This document shows positions 8,399-15,765 of a DNA stretch of 64,000 nucleotides, in pieces. The stretch spans positions 1,612,001 to 1,676,000 of the forward strand of contig NZ_CP116899.1 in NCBI RefSeq assembly GCF_030997045.1. Direction: 5' to 3'. A program made the position numbers and the translations under genes. Origin of the DNA: Microbulbifer sp. TB1203 (GTDB taxonomy: Bacteria > Pseudomonadota > Gammaproteobacteria > Pseudomonadales > Cellvibrionaceae). Positions within the stretch are counted from its first letter, which is position 1. Every line of letters starts with the position of its first letter. The notes beneath the pieces are model-generated. The model searched no databases. It saw only the letters and a program-made list of their open reading frames with translations, and was not told the origin of the DNA.

Positions 8399-9370
8399 CT
8401 ATTCCAGTAAAAATCCCCGTCGCCCCTGCAGGCCCCCCGAGTGCAAAACCAGTATTTTGGCGCCAGCCGGGATTCGGGCGAGTGTAGCCTCCCGATGTAG
8501 GCCGTAGAGCAGCTTTGCGGTGTAGACGGGGTCCAGTGGTATGCCGGTTTCTTGCTCAAATGTCTGCTGGAAGTCGCGTAGATAGTGAGGGTATTTGGCA
8601 TAGCCGCCGCAGTGATAACAGCTGCTCGGGTTCGGCTCATTTTCCCCCTCCCCAACCCCTCCCCCGCAAGCGGGAGAGGGGTTTTGAAGAGCCGCTAGCC
8701 AATGCTGTGCCTGATAGCGGATCGAATCGCCCGCCTTGAGTACTTCCACGCCACGTACCGGGGCGCACTTTATCGAGGACCGCAAGCCGGCGAGCGTCAG
8801 GCCTGTGCCGCAGGCAATCCATAGCTGATCAAACCTGATTGGTTTCGTCTCTTCAATTATTTTTCCCAATAACTGCGCGCCTTTGGCTCCGGCCAGGTTT
8901 GCTCCGCCCTCCGGTATAAAAGAAGAACAGTTTGCAGCGATCTTTAGTTCCAACAGAAAGCCTGAATAGCTCCTTTTTTTATAAACCTGCCGGCTGACGA
9001 ACAGCAATTGCATGCCGAAACGTTCGACATCCTGCAAAGTGGCACTCAACGTTGGGGGGCGATCGCCGCGGATTATGCCGATGGATTGGAAGCCGAAGCG
9101 AGCGCCGGCAGCGGCAGCGGCATGGATATGATTTGACCAAGCGCCACCACAAGTGATCAGGGTATCGACGCCCTGCTCCCTCGCTTCCAGCAAATTGAAC
9201 AGCAGTTTATACGCCTTGTTGCCGGAGATGATCGGGTCGAGGAGGTCGTCGCGGCGGATCCAGACTTCTACGCCGGGAAACAGGTCGCTTTCGATGCGTT
9301 GATAGGGAACTTCGCGGGCGGCTTGAGTGAAGTCATGCAGGTCCAGGCTGGAGAGGTATCTGGGGCTCAC
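8399..9370 (-). CDS. PLP-dependent ACC deaminase / D-cysteine desulfhydrase family protein
   Basis: This 323-residue member of the tryptophan-synthase beta-like PLP fold carries SGNKAYKLLFNLLEA (the PLP-binding Lys within GNK) and CGGAWSNHIHAAAAAGARFG, typical of the ACC deaminase/D-cysteine desulfhydrase family. FIPEGGANLAG and ACGTGLTLAG (phosphate-binding) follow. Proteins of this kind in gammaproteobacteria usually act on D-cysteine or related amino acids; true ACC deaminase activity cannot be claimed. At residues ~230-245 the protein contains an odd low-complexity stretch NPSPACGGGVGEGE, which is a translated copy of a genomic palindromic repeat (8641-8685). It therefore seems to have an in-frame insertion. 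Confidence 0.82.
   Translation of the reverse strand: MSPRYLSSLDLHDFTQAAREVPYQRIESDLFPGVEVWIRRDDLLDPIISGNKAYKLLFNLLEAREQGVDTLITCGGAWSNHIHAAAAAGARFGFQSIGIIRGDRPPTLSATLQDVERFGMQLLFVSRQVYKKRSYSGFLLELKIAANCSSFIPEGGANLAGAKGAQLLGKIIEETKPIRFDQLWIACGTGLTLAGLRSSIKCAPVRGVEVLKAGDSIRYQAQHWLAALQNPSPACGGGVGEGENEPNPSSCYHCGGYAKYPHYLRDFQQTFEQETGIPLDPVYTAKLLYGLHREATLARIPAGAKILVLHSGGLQGRRGFLLE
8641..8685. repeat. C/G-rich palindromic repeat inserted in frame in the desulfhydrase-like gene
   Basis: A hairpin at 8656-8681 (CCCCTCCCCCGC, loop AAG, then CGGGAGAGGGG with one offset) sits inside the coding sequence. It is translated on the minus strand as a Gly/Pro-rich insert. A close relative of the same CCCTCTCCCCC/GGGGGAGAGGG type lies between folD and rsuA at 14901-14925, which shows that it is a dispersed element and not part of the ancestral protein. 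Confidence 0.7.
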
Positions 9371-9399
9371 GGGATTTTCAGTTGGAAGCTCGTTAAATT

Positions 9400-9680
9400 A
9401 TGAAAAGTCCGCTTCGCGGGCTTTGCTCTTTACCTGGACCGGACGGGACTAACTCGGGCAATGATTCGCCACGGCCTACGGCCAGCCAAAGCTGCCCAAA
9501 TCCGCTCCCGGCGGATTTGTCCTGGCCCTCACCCTTCGGGCGCCTTCGGCGTCCAAAATTGCTCCCGGCAATTTTGTCGAACGAGGGTACTGATTCGGGC
9601 CGTCCCGGCCCTCCCCCTCCGGGCGCCGTCGCTTCGCGCGGCGTCCAAAATTGTTCCTGACAATTTTGTCATCCAGCGGT
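9400..9680. repeat. Cluster of degenerate palindromic repeats next to tRNA-Asp
   Basis: This ~280-base stretch has no gene. It holds tandem related units: GGCGGATTTGTCCTGGCCC, a GCGTCCAAAATTGCTCCCGG unit near 9551-9578, and GCGTCCAAAATTGTTCCTGA near 9642-9665. Each is a small palindrome CAAAATTG..CAATTTTG. A copy of the last unit occurs inside rsuA at 15469-15493, on the other strand. The 15 bases at 9436-9450 repeat the 3' T-arm/acceptor segment of the adjacent tRNA-Asp, so a piece of that tRNA gene was duplicated here. Confidence 0.65.
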
Positions 9681-9734
9681 CGCCATATACAAAAAAGCCC
9701 TTCTCGCAAGAGAAGGGCTTTTTTGTATATGGCG
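9681..9734 (-). terminator. Long perfect-palindrome terminator behind tRNA-Asp
   Basis: A perfect 25-bp inverted repeat surrounds a GCAA tetraloop (loop 9706-9709). The core AAAAAAGCCCTTCTC/GAGAAGGGCTTTTTT is a classic intrinsic terminator for the minus-strand tRNA-Val/tRNA-Asp transcript. The stem extends outward through TATAC and includes the encoded CCA end of tRNA-Asp (CGCCA), so the mature 3' end of the tRNA is copied on the far side. Confidence 0.9.
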
Positions 9735-9806
9735 GACCGGACGGGACTCGAACCCGCGACCTCCGGCGTGACAGGCCGGCATTCTAACCAACTGAACTAC
9801 CGGTCC
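9730..9806 (-). tRNA. tRNA-Asp (GTC)
   Basis: The minus strand folds as a 77-nt tRNA including encoded CCA. The acceptor is GGACCGG/CCGGTCC with discriminator G, the D-arm GTTCAGTTGGTTAGAAT, the anticodon loop CTGTCAC (GTC, Asp) and the T-loop GGTTCGAGTC. It is transcribed after tRNA-Val, 18 bases downstream of it, and ends in the palindromic terminator. Confidence 0.97.
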
Positions 9807-9824
9807 GCGTATCCCCAGTGGGGA

Positions 9825-9900
9825 TGGTGGGTGGTACAGGGGTCGAACCTGTGACCTACGGCTTGTAAGGCCGCCGCTCTCCCAACTGAGCTAACCACCC
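9825..9900 (-). tRNA. tRNA-Val (TAC)
   Basis: This is a 76-nt tRNA with encoded CCA. The acceptor is GGGTGGT/ACCACCC with discriminator A, the anticodon loop CTTACAA (TAC, Val), and the T-loop GGTTCGACC. It is the first gene of a two-tRNA minus-strand unit with tRNA-Asp. Confidence 0.97.
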
Positions 9901-9991
9901 TTTGCGCTTCTTCGGAGCACTGCCCCTGGAGCGACGCGCATCATACCGGATTGCATTGGTCTGTCAACAAATGGCGCGCCGGAATTTCGGA

Positions 9992-12367
9992 TTACTCATT
10001 GGCGGCCTTTTCCCCCGGTAGGGAGACTGGCACGGGCTGTTCGACCTCCTCGGGTATCGGCTCCTGCACATAGCCTTTCGACGAGAGGCGGTAGTCCGGT
10101 GCGATTTTGTGGCCGGCGATGGTAACCGGCGCGGTGCCGGGAATCAGGTTCTCCTTCGGGCGTCCCTCGTCTGGATAGTTGTAATTGCATACACCGGAGG
10201 GGAAGATTCGTCCCATCTCCACTATGTGCTCGGCGACATCCTCGGAGGCGGAGCCATACACTCCTTTCGCCAGGGCACGCTCAATGGGCTGCAGCGCACA
10301 TTTGAAGATGTCCCCGGTGATCGGTGCCCCAGCGACTTGGCGCGGCGTACTGTAGATGGGGTACTCCCGCATGCACTTTCCCCGGGCCTTGCGATTCCAC
10401 TCGCCGTTCCATACATCGGGGCCTGCGGCGATCACATTGCCCTCGCTGTCGAAACACTGGTCGCTGGCGTCCACCGGACGGTTGGCTGCAACGCCTCGCT
10501 GGGGGTTCTCCATAATGTTCCGCATCCAGCGGTCCATGGTGTCCAGGGTTTCGTCCAGGGGCGTGTACTTTTTGTGGCTGACCCAGATCAGCTGGTTGTC
10601 GGCGTGACCGCGGGCGCGGCGGATGCGTTCTCGACTGGAGAAGGATGCCAGGCTGTGATGCATATCCAGCTCGCCATCCAGATAGTGGCGCAGATCGATA
10701 ATAGGAATTTCCACATCCCCCAGGAAGACGTGGCCCGAGCGGTAGATACCCCGGATCGCGTCGATATTCGCGCGGCTGCGCCGGGCCGGCCGGTCCAGGG
10801 TACCCAGGTTCATATTATGGTCGCTCCACACGGAGAACTGCACCGGGAACAGGTCGCCGTTGAGGAACCACAGCTTCTCATCCCCCTGATCCAACGGCGC
10901 CTTCCAGCCGCCGATGGTGGCGTTCAGTTCCAGGAAAGTCTCCATGGAAATATCGCCGTCGCGCAGTGCCTGCAGGCCGTACTGTACCCCTTCATTGTCC
11001 CAGGCACTGTTGGCATAACCGGTCTCATCCGCCCCGTAGAAACTACGCAGGTCCTCCCAGTGGGACCAGTGGGTGTTGCGGGCAATATCGTCCGCGTAAT
11101 TATTGATAAAGTGCACGAAGTGGGGATTGTTTACCAGCGGGACCAGGCCGCGCCACCCCTGGATACACTCGGTGGCCCCCTCGGTGCCGTCCCGATAGCG
11201 ACCGTCGAACAGAGTGGCGGCCACCTCCAGAAGATGGAAGCGATTCTTGACATTGTTACTGGCGGGGAGCCCCTGGATAACCGAGCGCTCCTCGGCGTTG
11301 CGCCAGCGGGGGTTGTCACCGTCCACCACATCGAAGTAGTACTCCAGCGGCTCGCAGTCAAACACGTAGATGGTCTGGCTGACCATATCCGGATAGGAGT
11401 AGAGGGGAATCGCCGCATCCAGCAGGCCCGGGGCGTTCTGCGCGATCAGGTACTGCTGGATGGCGCCACCGGAGCCGCCGATGCCCACGGTGTAGAGAGG
11501 CTCGTCGTAGAGCGCACTGAACTGCTGTTTGAGCCGGCGCGCGGTATCCTCGGCGAGCCAGATATTGTAGTGATTGCTGGTCTGGTTGGCAGTGGAATAG
11601 ACAATGGCATAGCCCCGCGCCAACTGGTCGGCGCGGCGGTCGACGACGTCGCCCTTGCCGATATCGCCCTGCCGGCGACCTATTCCCACACCACCGCGGA
11701 ATTGATAGATCAACCGCCGGTTCCAGTTACTGGTGCTGGGGTTTTCGGGAGTCTCCCCCTCTCCTCTCAACGCCGCTATGGCGTAGAAGAAGCGGTTGAT
11801 AGTGCCGGTTTCCAGGCGCACCACAAAGTCGACGGCCCTGCCATTCACCGTGACCTGGTCGATGTCCCCATCCGCCTCTTCCAGGGGATGGAAGTCGCCA
11901 TCGATCACGCTGCGATAGTAGTAGGTCACATGGGTCGGGTGGCTGCAGTCGCGGCTGTAGCCGATGATGTCACTCGTTTTGTTGCCCTCCGCATCCAGGG
12001 CGTAGACCGGCACCCCCTCACCCTTCTGGTTGTCCACCATCGGCTGGCGATCGGTGACCGAATTTTCACCACAATAAAAGGGATAGGTGGAGGGCCCGGC
12101 AAACAGTGTCTCCGCCGGGCCGATTTCGCCGATGGCGATCGGGAAGGGATAGTATTCCGGGGGGCGCTCCTGCACGCGCGGGTGGGCGCCGGAATAGGCG
12201 GGCAGCGGCTGGTGGTCCAGGGCGCCATCGGGAACGCCAACCACCGGCGCCTCGGGCACGCCCGGCATTCTGGGCAGCTCCTGATAGCCGTACCAGGCGC
12301 CGAAAATCAACAGGCCCACAACCGCAAACACTACTCCAGAGAGAATCCCTGCCCTCCGTACCGCCAT
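9992..12367 (-). CDS. Large exported DUF6351-type protein with alpha/beta-hydrolase features
   Basis: This 791-residue protein has an N-terminal membrane or signal segment (RRAGILSGVVFAVVGLLIFG), so it is probably periplasmic or membrane-anchored. The central part reads GRRQGDIGKGDVVDRRADQ, then RGYAIVYSTANQTSNHYN, then a nucleophile-elbow-like GIGGSGGAIQQ (about residue 300). The order resembles the DUF6351 family of secreted esterase-like proteins as I recall it; no substrate is assigned. The start is ATG 12367, because GGAGG lies 5 bases before it; the GTG 12 bases upstream would overlap that site. It stands alone between the tRNA-Val gene and cysC. The family name is less certain than the hydrolase-like character. 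Confidence 0.72.
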   Translation of the reverse strand: MAVRRAGILSGVVFAVVGLLIFGAWYGYQELPRMPGVPEAPVVGVPDGALDHQPLPAYSGAHPRVQERPPEYYPFPIAIGEIGPAETLFAGPSTYPFYCGENSVTDRQPMVDNQKGEGVPVYALDAEGNKTSDIIGYSRDCSHPTHVTYYYRSVIDGDFHPLEEADGDIDQVTVNGRAVDFVVRLETGTINRFFYAIAALRGEGETPENPSTSNWNRRLIYQFRGGVGIGRRQGDIGKGDVVDRRADQLARGYAIVYSTANQTSNHYNIWLAEDTARRLKQQFSALYDEPLYTVGIGGSGGAIQQYLIAQNAPGLLDAAIPLYSYPDMVSQTIYVFDCEPLEYYFDVVDGDNPRWRNAEERSVIQGLPASNNVKNRFHLLEVAATLFDGRYRDGTEGATECIQGWRGLVPLVNNPHFVHFINNYADDIARNTHWSHWEDLRSFYGADETGYANSAWDNEGVQYGLQALRDGDISMETFLELNATIGGWKAPLDQGDEKLWFLNGDLFPVQFSVWSDHNMNLGTLDRPARRSRANIDAIRGIYRSGHVFLGDVEIPIIDLRHYLDGELDMHHSLASFSSRERIRRARGHADNQLIWVSHKKYTPLDETLDTMDRWMRNIMENPQRGVAANRPVDASDQCFDSEGNVIAAGPDVWNGEWNRKARGKCMREYPIYSTPRQVAGAPITGDIFKCALQPIERALAKGVYGSASEDVAEHIVEMGRIFPSGVCNYNYPDEGRPKENLIPGTAPVTIAGHKIAPDYRLSSKGYVQEPIPEEVEQPVPVSLPGEKAANE

Positions 12368-12497
12368 AACCGCCTCCACACAGCCGACTGCCTAATTGGT
12401 ACAAATTGAGTATATGTAGAGACGGGCGAGCTGGCGGGGAGTTGGCGTACAAGAGTACGTATAAAAGGAATAAGGGATTGAGGTCAGAGAGGGACTT

Positions 12498-12528
12498 CGG
12501 GAGGCTTCAAACGGCTGAAAGCCTCCCG
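12498..12528 (-). terminator. Hairpin downstream of cysC
   Basis: A 10-bp perfect stem CGGGAGGCTT/AAGCCTCCCG with an 11-base loop lies 13 bases past the cysC stop. It has no clear U-run on the minus strand, so termination strength is uncertain. Confidence 0.4.
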
Positions 12529-12540
12529 TGACGCGGCGGG

Positions 12541-13164
12541 TCAGGCAATAATGCCGCGGGCCTGAAGACTGGAAATCATTATTTCCACCTCCTCTTCCAG
12601 GCTCATTGAGTCTGTTCGCAGGTGGAGTTCGGGGGACGCAGGTTCCTCGTAGGGGTCGTCGATACCGGTAAAGCCACGGATTTCTCCGGCGCGGGCCTTC
12701 TTGTACAGACCTTTGGGGTCCCGCGACTCCGCCTCTTCCAGGGAGCAGTCGACAAACACTTCCAGGTAATCCAGATCGCTCTCCGCGTGCATGCGGCGCA
12801 CCAATTCACGATCCTCGCGGTAGGGGCTGATAAAGCTGCTCAGCACTATCACGCCGCTGTCGGCAAACAGGCGCGAGATCTCACCCACGCGACGGATATT
12901 CTCCTGGCGGTCCTCGGCGGAGAAGCCCAGGTTGGCGTTGATACCATGTCGGATATTGTCGCCGTCCAGGCGGTAGCTCAACACCCCGCGGGCGGCCAGC
13001 GCCTTCTCCAGGGCCACGGCTACCGTGCTCTTGCCGGAGCCGGAAAGGCCGGTGAACCACAGAGTCGCGCCCTTATGGCCGAGCATGCTCGCACGATCTT
13101 CACGAGTTACATCACCGTCGTGCCAATGGATGTTGGTTGCCTTGCGTTCTATCGTCGCTGTCAC
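12541..13164 (-). CDS. cysC: Adenylyl-sulfate kinase CysC
   Basis: This 207-residue APS kinase has the P-loop GLSGSGKST at ~39-47, the DGDNIRHGIN substrate motif at ~68-77, FISPYREDR and the KGLYKKARAGEIRGFTGIDDPYE segment typical of the family. It phosphorylates APS to PAPS for sulfate assimilation or sulfation. No cysND genes are adjacent in this window, so the stand-alone gene could serve assimilation or a PAPS-dependent sulfotransferase elsewhere. Length is normal. Confidence 0.95.
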   Translation of the reverse strand: MTATIERKATNIHWHDGDVTREDRASMLGHKGATLWFTGLSGSGKSTVAVALEKALAARGVLSYRLDGDNIRHGINANLGFSAEDRQENIRRVGEISRLFADSGVIVLSSFISPYREDRELVRRMHAESDLDYLEVFVDCSLEEAESRDPKGLYKKARAGEIRGFTGIDDPYEEPASPELHLRTDSMSLEEEVEIMISSLQARGIIA

Positions 13165-13317
13165 CGATACCCCCGGGTAGTCTCTTCAATGGCCTCTGTT
13201 CACCGCACTTCAATGGAATTTCTTTATAACTAAAAGTTATTGAAGTGCACTCGATGGCTAATTATCGAACATTAGCCAGGCAGCGTAAAGCACTTGCGCC
13301 GGCCACCCCGGCGGCAC

Positions 13318-13348
13318 AAAAAAGCCCGGCATAAGGGCCGGGCTTTTC
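13318..13348 (-). terminator. Intrinsic terminator of the tRNA-Pro/Arg/His unit
   Basis: The stem AAAAGCCCGGC/GCCGGGCTTTT with a short ATAAGG loop is followed on the minus strand by a T-run (complement of ACAAAAAA). It lies 28 bases past the 3' end of tRNA-His. Confidence 0.88.
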
Positions 13349-13375
13349 AGGGCCCGAAAAGCGGGCCAGAAGATA

Positions 13376-13452
13376 TGGGGTGGCCGACGGGGATCGAACC
13401 CGCGACCTCAGGAGCCACAATCCTGTGCTCTACCAACTGAGCTACGGCCACC
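13376..13452 (-). tRNA. tRNA-His (GTG)
   Basis: 77 nt including CCA and the extra 5' G typical of tRNA-His. The acceptor is GTGGCCG-type, the anticodon loop ATTGTGG gives GTG, and the T-arm is GCGGGTTCGATCCCCG. It is last in the minus-strand tRNA-Pro/Arg/His unit, 210 bases after tRNA-Arg. That spacer contains no gene that I can see. Confidence 0.97.
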
Positions 13453-13662
13453 ATAAATCGTGATATGTCAGCACCTTGTGGCGGTGCTGTGAATTTGAGC
13501 CGAGCATTTAGCCCGGCAGGGCCGGGGCGGCTATTTGCAAAGCACCGCTTTGCGGCCGACTCGGCGCCCATCAGCTGTGCTGATGGGCCGGAATAGTCCT
13601 GCGACTACAATCCGGCGATGAGCCAATTGGAGCAGCCAAACTTCGAACCCATCCCGAAAGAT

Positions 13663-13739
13663 TGGCGCGCCCGGCAGGACTCGAACCTGCGACCATCCGC
13701 TTAGAAGGCGGATGCTCTATCCAGCTGAGCTACGGGCGC
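13663..13739 (-). tRNA. tRNA-Arg (TCT)
   Basis: 77 nt with encoded CCA. The acceptor is GCGCCCG/CGGGCGC with discriminator G, the anticodon loop CTTCTAA gives TCT (AGA codons), and the T-loop is GGTTCGAGTC. Middle gene of the tRNA unit. Confidence 0.97.
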
Positions 13740-13759
13740 ATGGTATACCCGGTGCAAAT

Positions 13760-13836
13760 TGGTCGGGGCAGAGGGATTCGAACCCCCGACATCCTGCTCC
13801 CAAAGCAGGCGCGCTACCAGACTGCGCTATGCCCCG
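13760..13836 (-). tRNA. tRNA-Pro (TGG)
   Basis: 77 nt with encoded CCA. The acceptor is CGGGGCA/TGCCCCG with discriminator A, the anticodon loop TTTGGGA gives TGG, and the T-loop is GGTTCGAATC. First gene of the tRNA unit, divergent from folD with ~200 bases between them that must hold both promoters. Confidence 0.97.
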
Positions 13837-14034
13837 ATTCTCCAACGGGGTTTAAAAAGTTCCCCGCAATCTCACTGGTCAGCAGCTGCCTCCCTTGCGA
13901 GAGCGCGCATAATACTTGCGCCCCCCGGGGGAGTCAACGTCGCTAAGCCATTCTTTTTGCAACGGTTTATCGGCCGGGAAATTACCCGCGGGCTGTGCCA
14001 AAATAGCGCCCTTCGAAAATCAGAGAGACCATCT

Positions 14035-14883
14035 ATGTCCGCACTCGTTCTGGACGGCAAGGCCTTGGCGCAGAAGACCGAACAGGAGCTCTCGGCCCGC
14101 GTGGCCGCACTCAAGGAAAAGAGCGGCGGCCAGACGCCGATCCTGGCCACCATCCTGGTGGGCGACGACCCAGCCTCCGCAACCTACGTCAAGATGAAGG
14201 GCAATGCCTGCCGCCGCGTCGGCATGGATTCCCTGCAGGTGGAACTGCCCTCCTCAACCACAACCGAGCAATTGCTGGCCGAGATCGAAGAATTCAACAC
14301 CAACCCCAATGTGCACGGCATACTGTTACAGCACCCGGTGCCGGAACAGATCGACGAGCGCGCCTGCTTCGATGCCATCGCGCTGGATAAAGACGTCGAC
14401 GGCGTTACCTGTCTGGGCTTCGGTCGCATGGCCATGGGCGAAGAAGCCTACGGCTGCGCCACACCCAAGGGCATTATGCGCCTGTTGGAAGCCTACGAAA
14501 TCGAGATCGCCGGCAAGCACGCGGTGGTCGTGGGCCGAAGCCCCATCCTGGGCAAGCCCATGGCGGCCATGCTGCTGAACGCAAACGCCACCGTGACCAT
14601 CTGCCACTCCCGCACCCGGGACCTGGCCGAGCATATCCGTCGCGCCGATATCGTCGTCGGCGCCGTGGGCCGACCGGAATTTATCAAGGCAGACTGGATC
14701 AAGGATGGCGCCGTGGTTGTGGACGCCGGCTATCACCCGGGCGGCGTCGGCGATATCGAACTCGGCCCGCTGGTGGACCGCGTCGCCGCTTACACCCCGG
14801 TGCCCGGCGGGGTCGGCCCCATGACGATCAATACCCTGATCTATCAGTCCGTAGATTCCGGCGAGCGCAAAATTGGCTGTTAG
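14035..14883 (+). CDS. folD: Bifunctional methylenetetrahydrofolate dehydrogenase / methenyl-THF cyclohydrolase FolD
   Basis: This 282-residue protein has the family's usual length. The first half carries ATYVKMKGNACRRVGM (catalytic Lys in YVKMK) and GILLQHPVP. The second half carries the NADP site VVGRSPILGKPMAAML and the end motif PVPGGVGPMTI. It interconverts 5,10-methylene-, methenyl- and 10-formyl-tetrahydrofolate for purine and formyl-Met synthesis. The frame is open far upstream across tRNA-Pro, but ATG 14035 (MSALVLDGKALAQ) fits the family and follows a GAGAGA ribosome site. Confidence 0.97.
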   Translation: MSALVLDGKALAQKTEQELSARVAALKEKSGGQTPILATILVGDDPASATYVKMKGNACRRVGMDSLQVELPSSTTTEQLLAEIEEFNTNPNVHGILLQHPVPEQIDERACFDAIALDKDVDGVTCLGFGRMAMGEEAYGCATPKGIMRLLEAYEIEIAGKHAVVVGRSPILGKPMAAMLLNANATVTICHSRTRDLAEHIRRADIVVGAVGRPEFIKADWIKDGAVVVDAGYHPGGVGDIELGPLVDRVAAYTPVPGGVGPMTINTLIYQSVDSGERKIGC

Positions 14884-14900
14884 TATCCCCCTCTCCCCAG

Positions 14901-14925
14901 CCCTCTCCCCCATAGGGGGAGAGGG
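14901..14925. repeat. CCCTCTCCCCC palindrome between folD and rsuA
   Basis: A perfect hairpin CCCTCTCCCCC, loop ATA, GGGGGAGAGGG lies 17 bases after folD. It could act as a folD terminator, but it belongs to the same dispersed family as the copy inside the coding sequence at 8656-8681. Confidence 0.65.
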
Positions 14926-15003
14926 AGTCGCACTCCGGACAGTTCGATCGTCGCCATGCCCCCCTCTCTCCGCTGGAAAGAGGGTTGAGGAGAAGGGAAA
15001 CCC

Positions 15004-15765
15004 ATGCGCTTAGACAAAGCCGTCAGCCAGGTCACCGACCTCTCCCGCGTCCAGGTAAAGCGAGCCGCCAAAGCGGAGCGCATCAGCGTCAACGGCGCGG
15101 TAGTGACTGATCCCGCCACCAAAGTCTCGGAATCGGATACTCTGTGCCTGGACGGTGAGCCGCTGCTGGAGCCGGGGCCGCGCTACTTTATGCTGCACAA
15201 GCCGCTCGGCTACATCAGCGCCACCAAGGATAGCGAACACCCCACGGTGCTCGACCTGATCGACGAGCCCAACAAGCACAAACTGCATATCGCCGGCCGC
15301 CTGGATATCGACACCAGCGGCCTGGTACTGCTCACCGACGACGGCCAGTGGTCCCATAGGATCACCTCCCCCCGCCATCACTGTGACAAGACCTATTACG
15401 CCCACTTGGCGGAGCAAATTGATCAAAGTGCGGTGGAAAAATTTGCCAAGGGCATCTGGCTGGACAACGACAAAATCGTCAGGAACGATTTTGAGCCGCG
15501 CAGCGGCCCGAAGGGCCGGACACAGGGACGTGTCCGGCAAAAGAAAAGAACCAGGCCCGCAAAGCTGGAAATCCTCTTTGCCAACGAAGTACGCATCACC
15601 ATCAGCGAAGGCCGCTACCACCAGGTCAAGCGCATGTTCGCCGCCCTGGGCAACCGGGTACTGGAGCTGCACCGGGAGCGCATCGGCGAAATCCAGCTCG
15701 ACGAGGATTTGCCTGAAGGCGAATATCGCCCGCTCACCCCGGAAGAAATTGCCTCCGTTAAATGA
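15004..15765 (+). CDS. rsuA: 16S rRNA pseudouridine synthase RsuA
   Basis: This 253-residue protein has an N-terminal S4 domain (MRLDKAVSQ...SRVQVKRAAKAERISVNG) followed by the pseudouridine synthase core. That core includes the catalytic-Asp motif AGRLDIDTSGLVLLTDDG (~100-117) and GRYHQVKRMFAALGNRV. RsuA converts U516 of 16S rRNA to pseudouridine. It is ~20 residues longer than E. coli RsuA (231). The surplus is around residues 156-180, Arg/Lys/Gly-rich and encoded by a dispersed palindromic repeat (15469-15540), so it looks like a tolerated in-frame insertion. The gene overlaps the next one by 4 bases (ATGA). Confidence 0.9.
   Translation: MRLDKAVSQVTDLSRVQVKRAAKAERISVNGAVVTDPATKVSESDTLCLDGEPLLEPGPRYFMLHKPLGYISATKDSEHPTVLDLIDEPNKHKLHIAGRLDIDTSGLVLLTDDGQWSHRITSPRHHCDKTYYAHLAEQIDQSAVEKFAKGIWLDNDKIVRNDFEPRSGPKGRTQGRVRQKKRTRPAKLEILFANEVRITISEGRYHQVKRMFAALGNRVLELHRERIGEIQLDEDLPEGEYRPLTPEEIASVK
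15469..15540. repeat. Dispersed palindromic repeat inserted in frame in rsuA
   Basis: The first 25 bases (15469-15493) match the complement of 9646-9670 beside tRNA-Asp with only two visible differences, and the GC-rich CCGCGC part continues the similarity. The tail GGACACAGGGACGTGTCC is a further small palindrome. The insertion keeps the rsuA frame. Confidence 0.7.

Noticed and set aside
8399..9370. True 1-aminocyclopropane-1-carboxylate deaminase
   Set aside because: The family signature fits equally well to D-cysteine desulfhydrase, and no plant-association context is present, so only the family is called.
10109..12409. A very long open frame on the plus strand opposite the DUF6351-type gene
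   Set aside because: It is the complement of a GC-rich gene with domain-level support on the minus strand; the product is Val/Gly/His-rich without motifs.
13759..14034. Upstream in-frame extension of folD
   Set aside because: It would run through tRNA-Pro and adds residues with no similarity to FolD.
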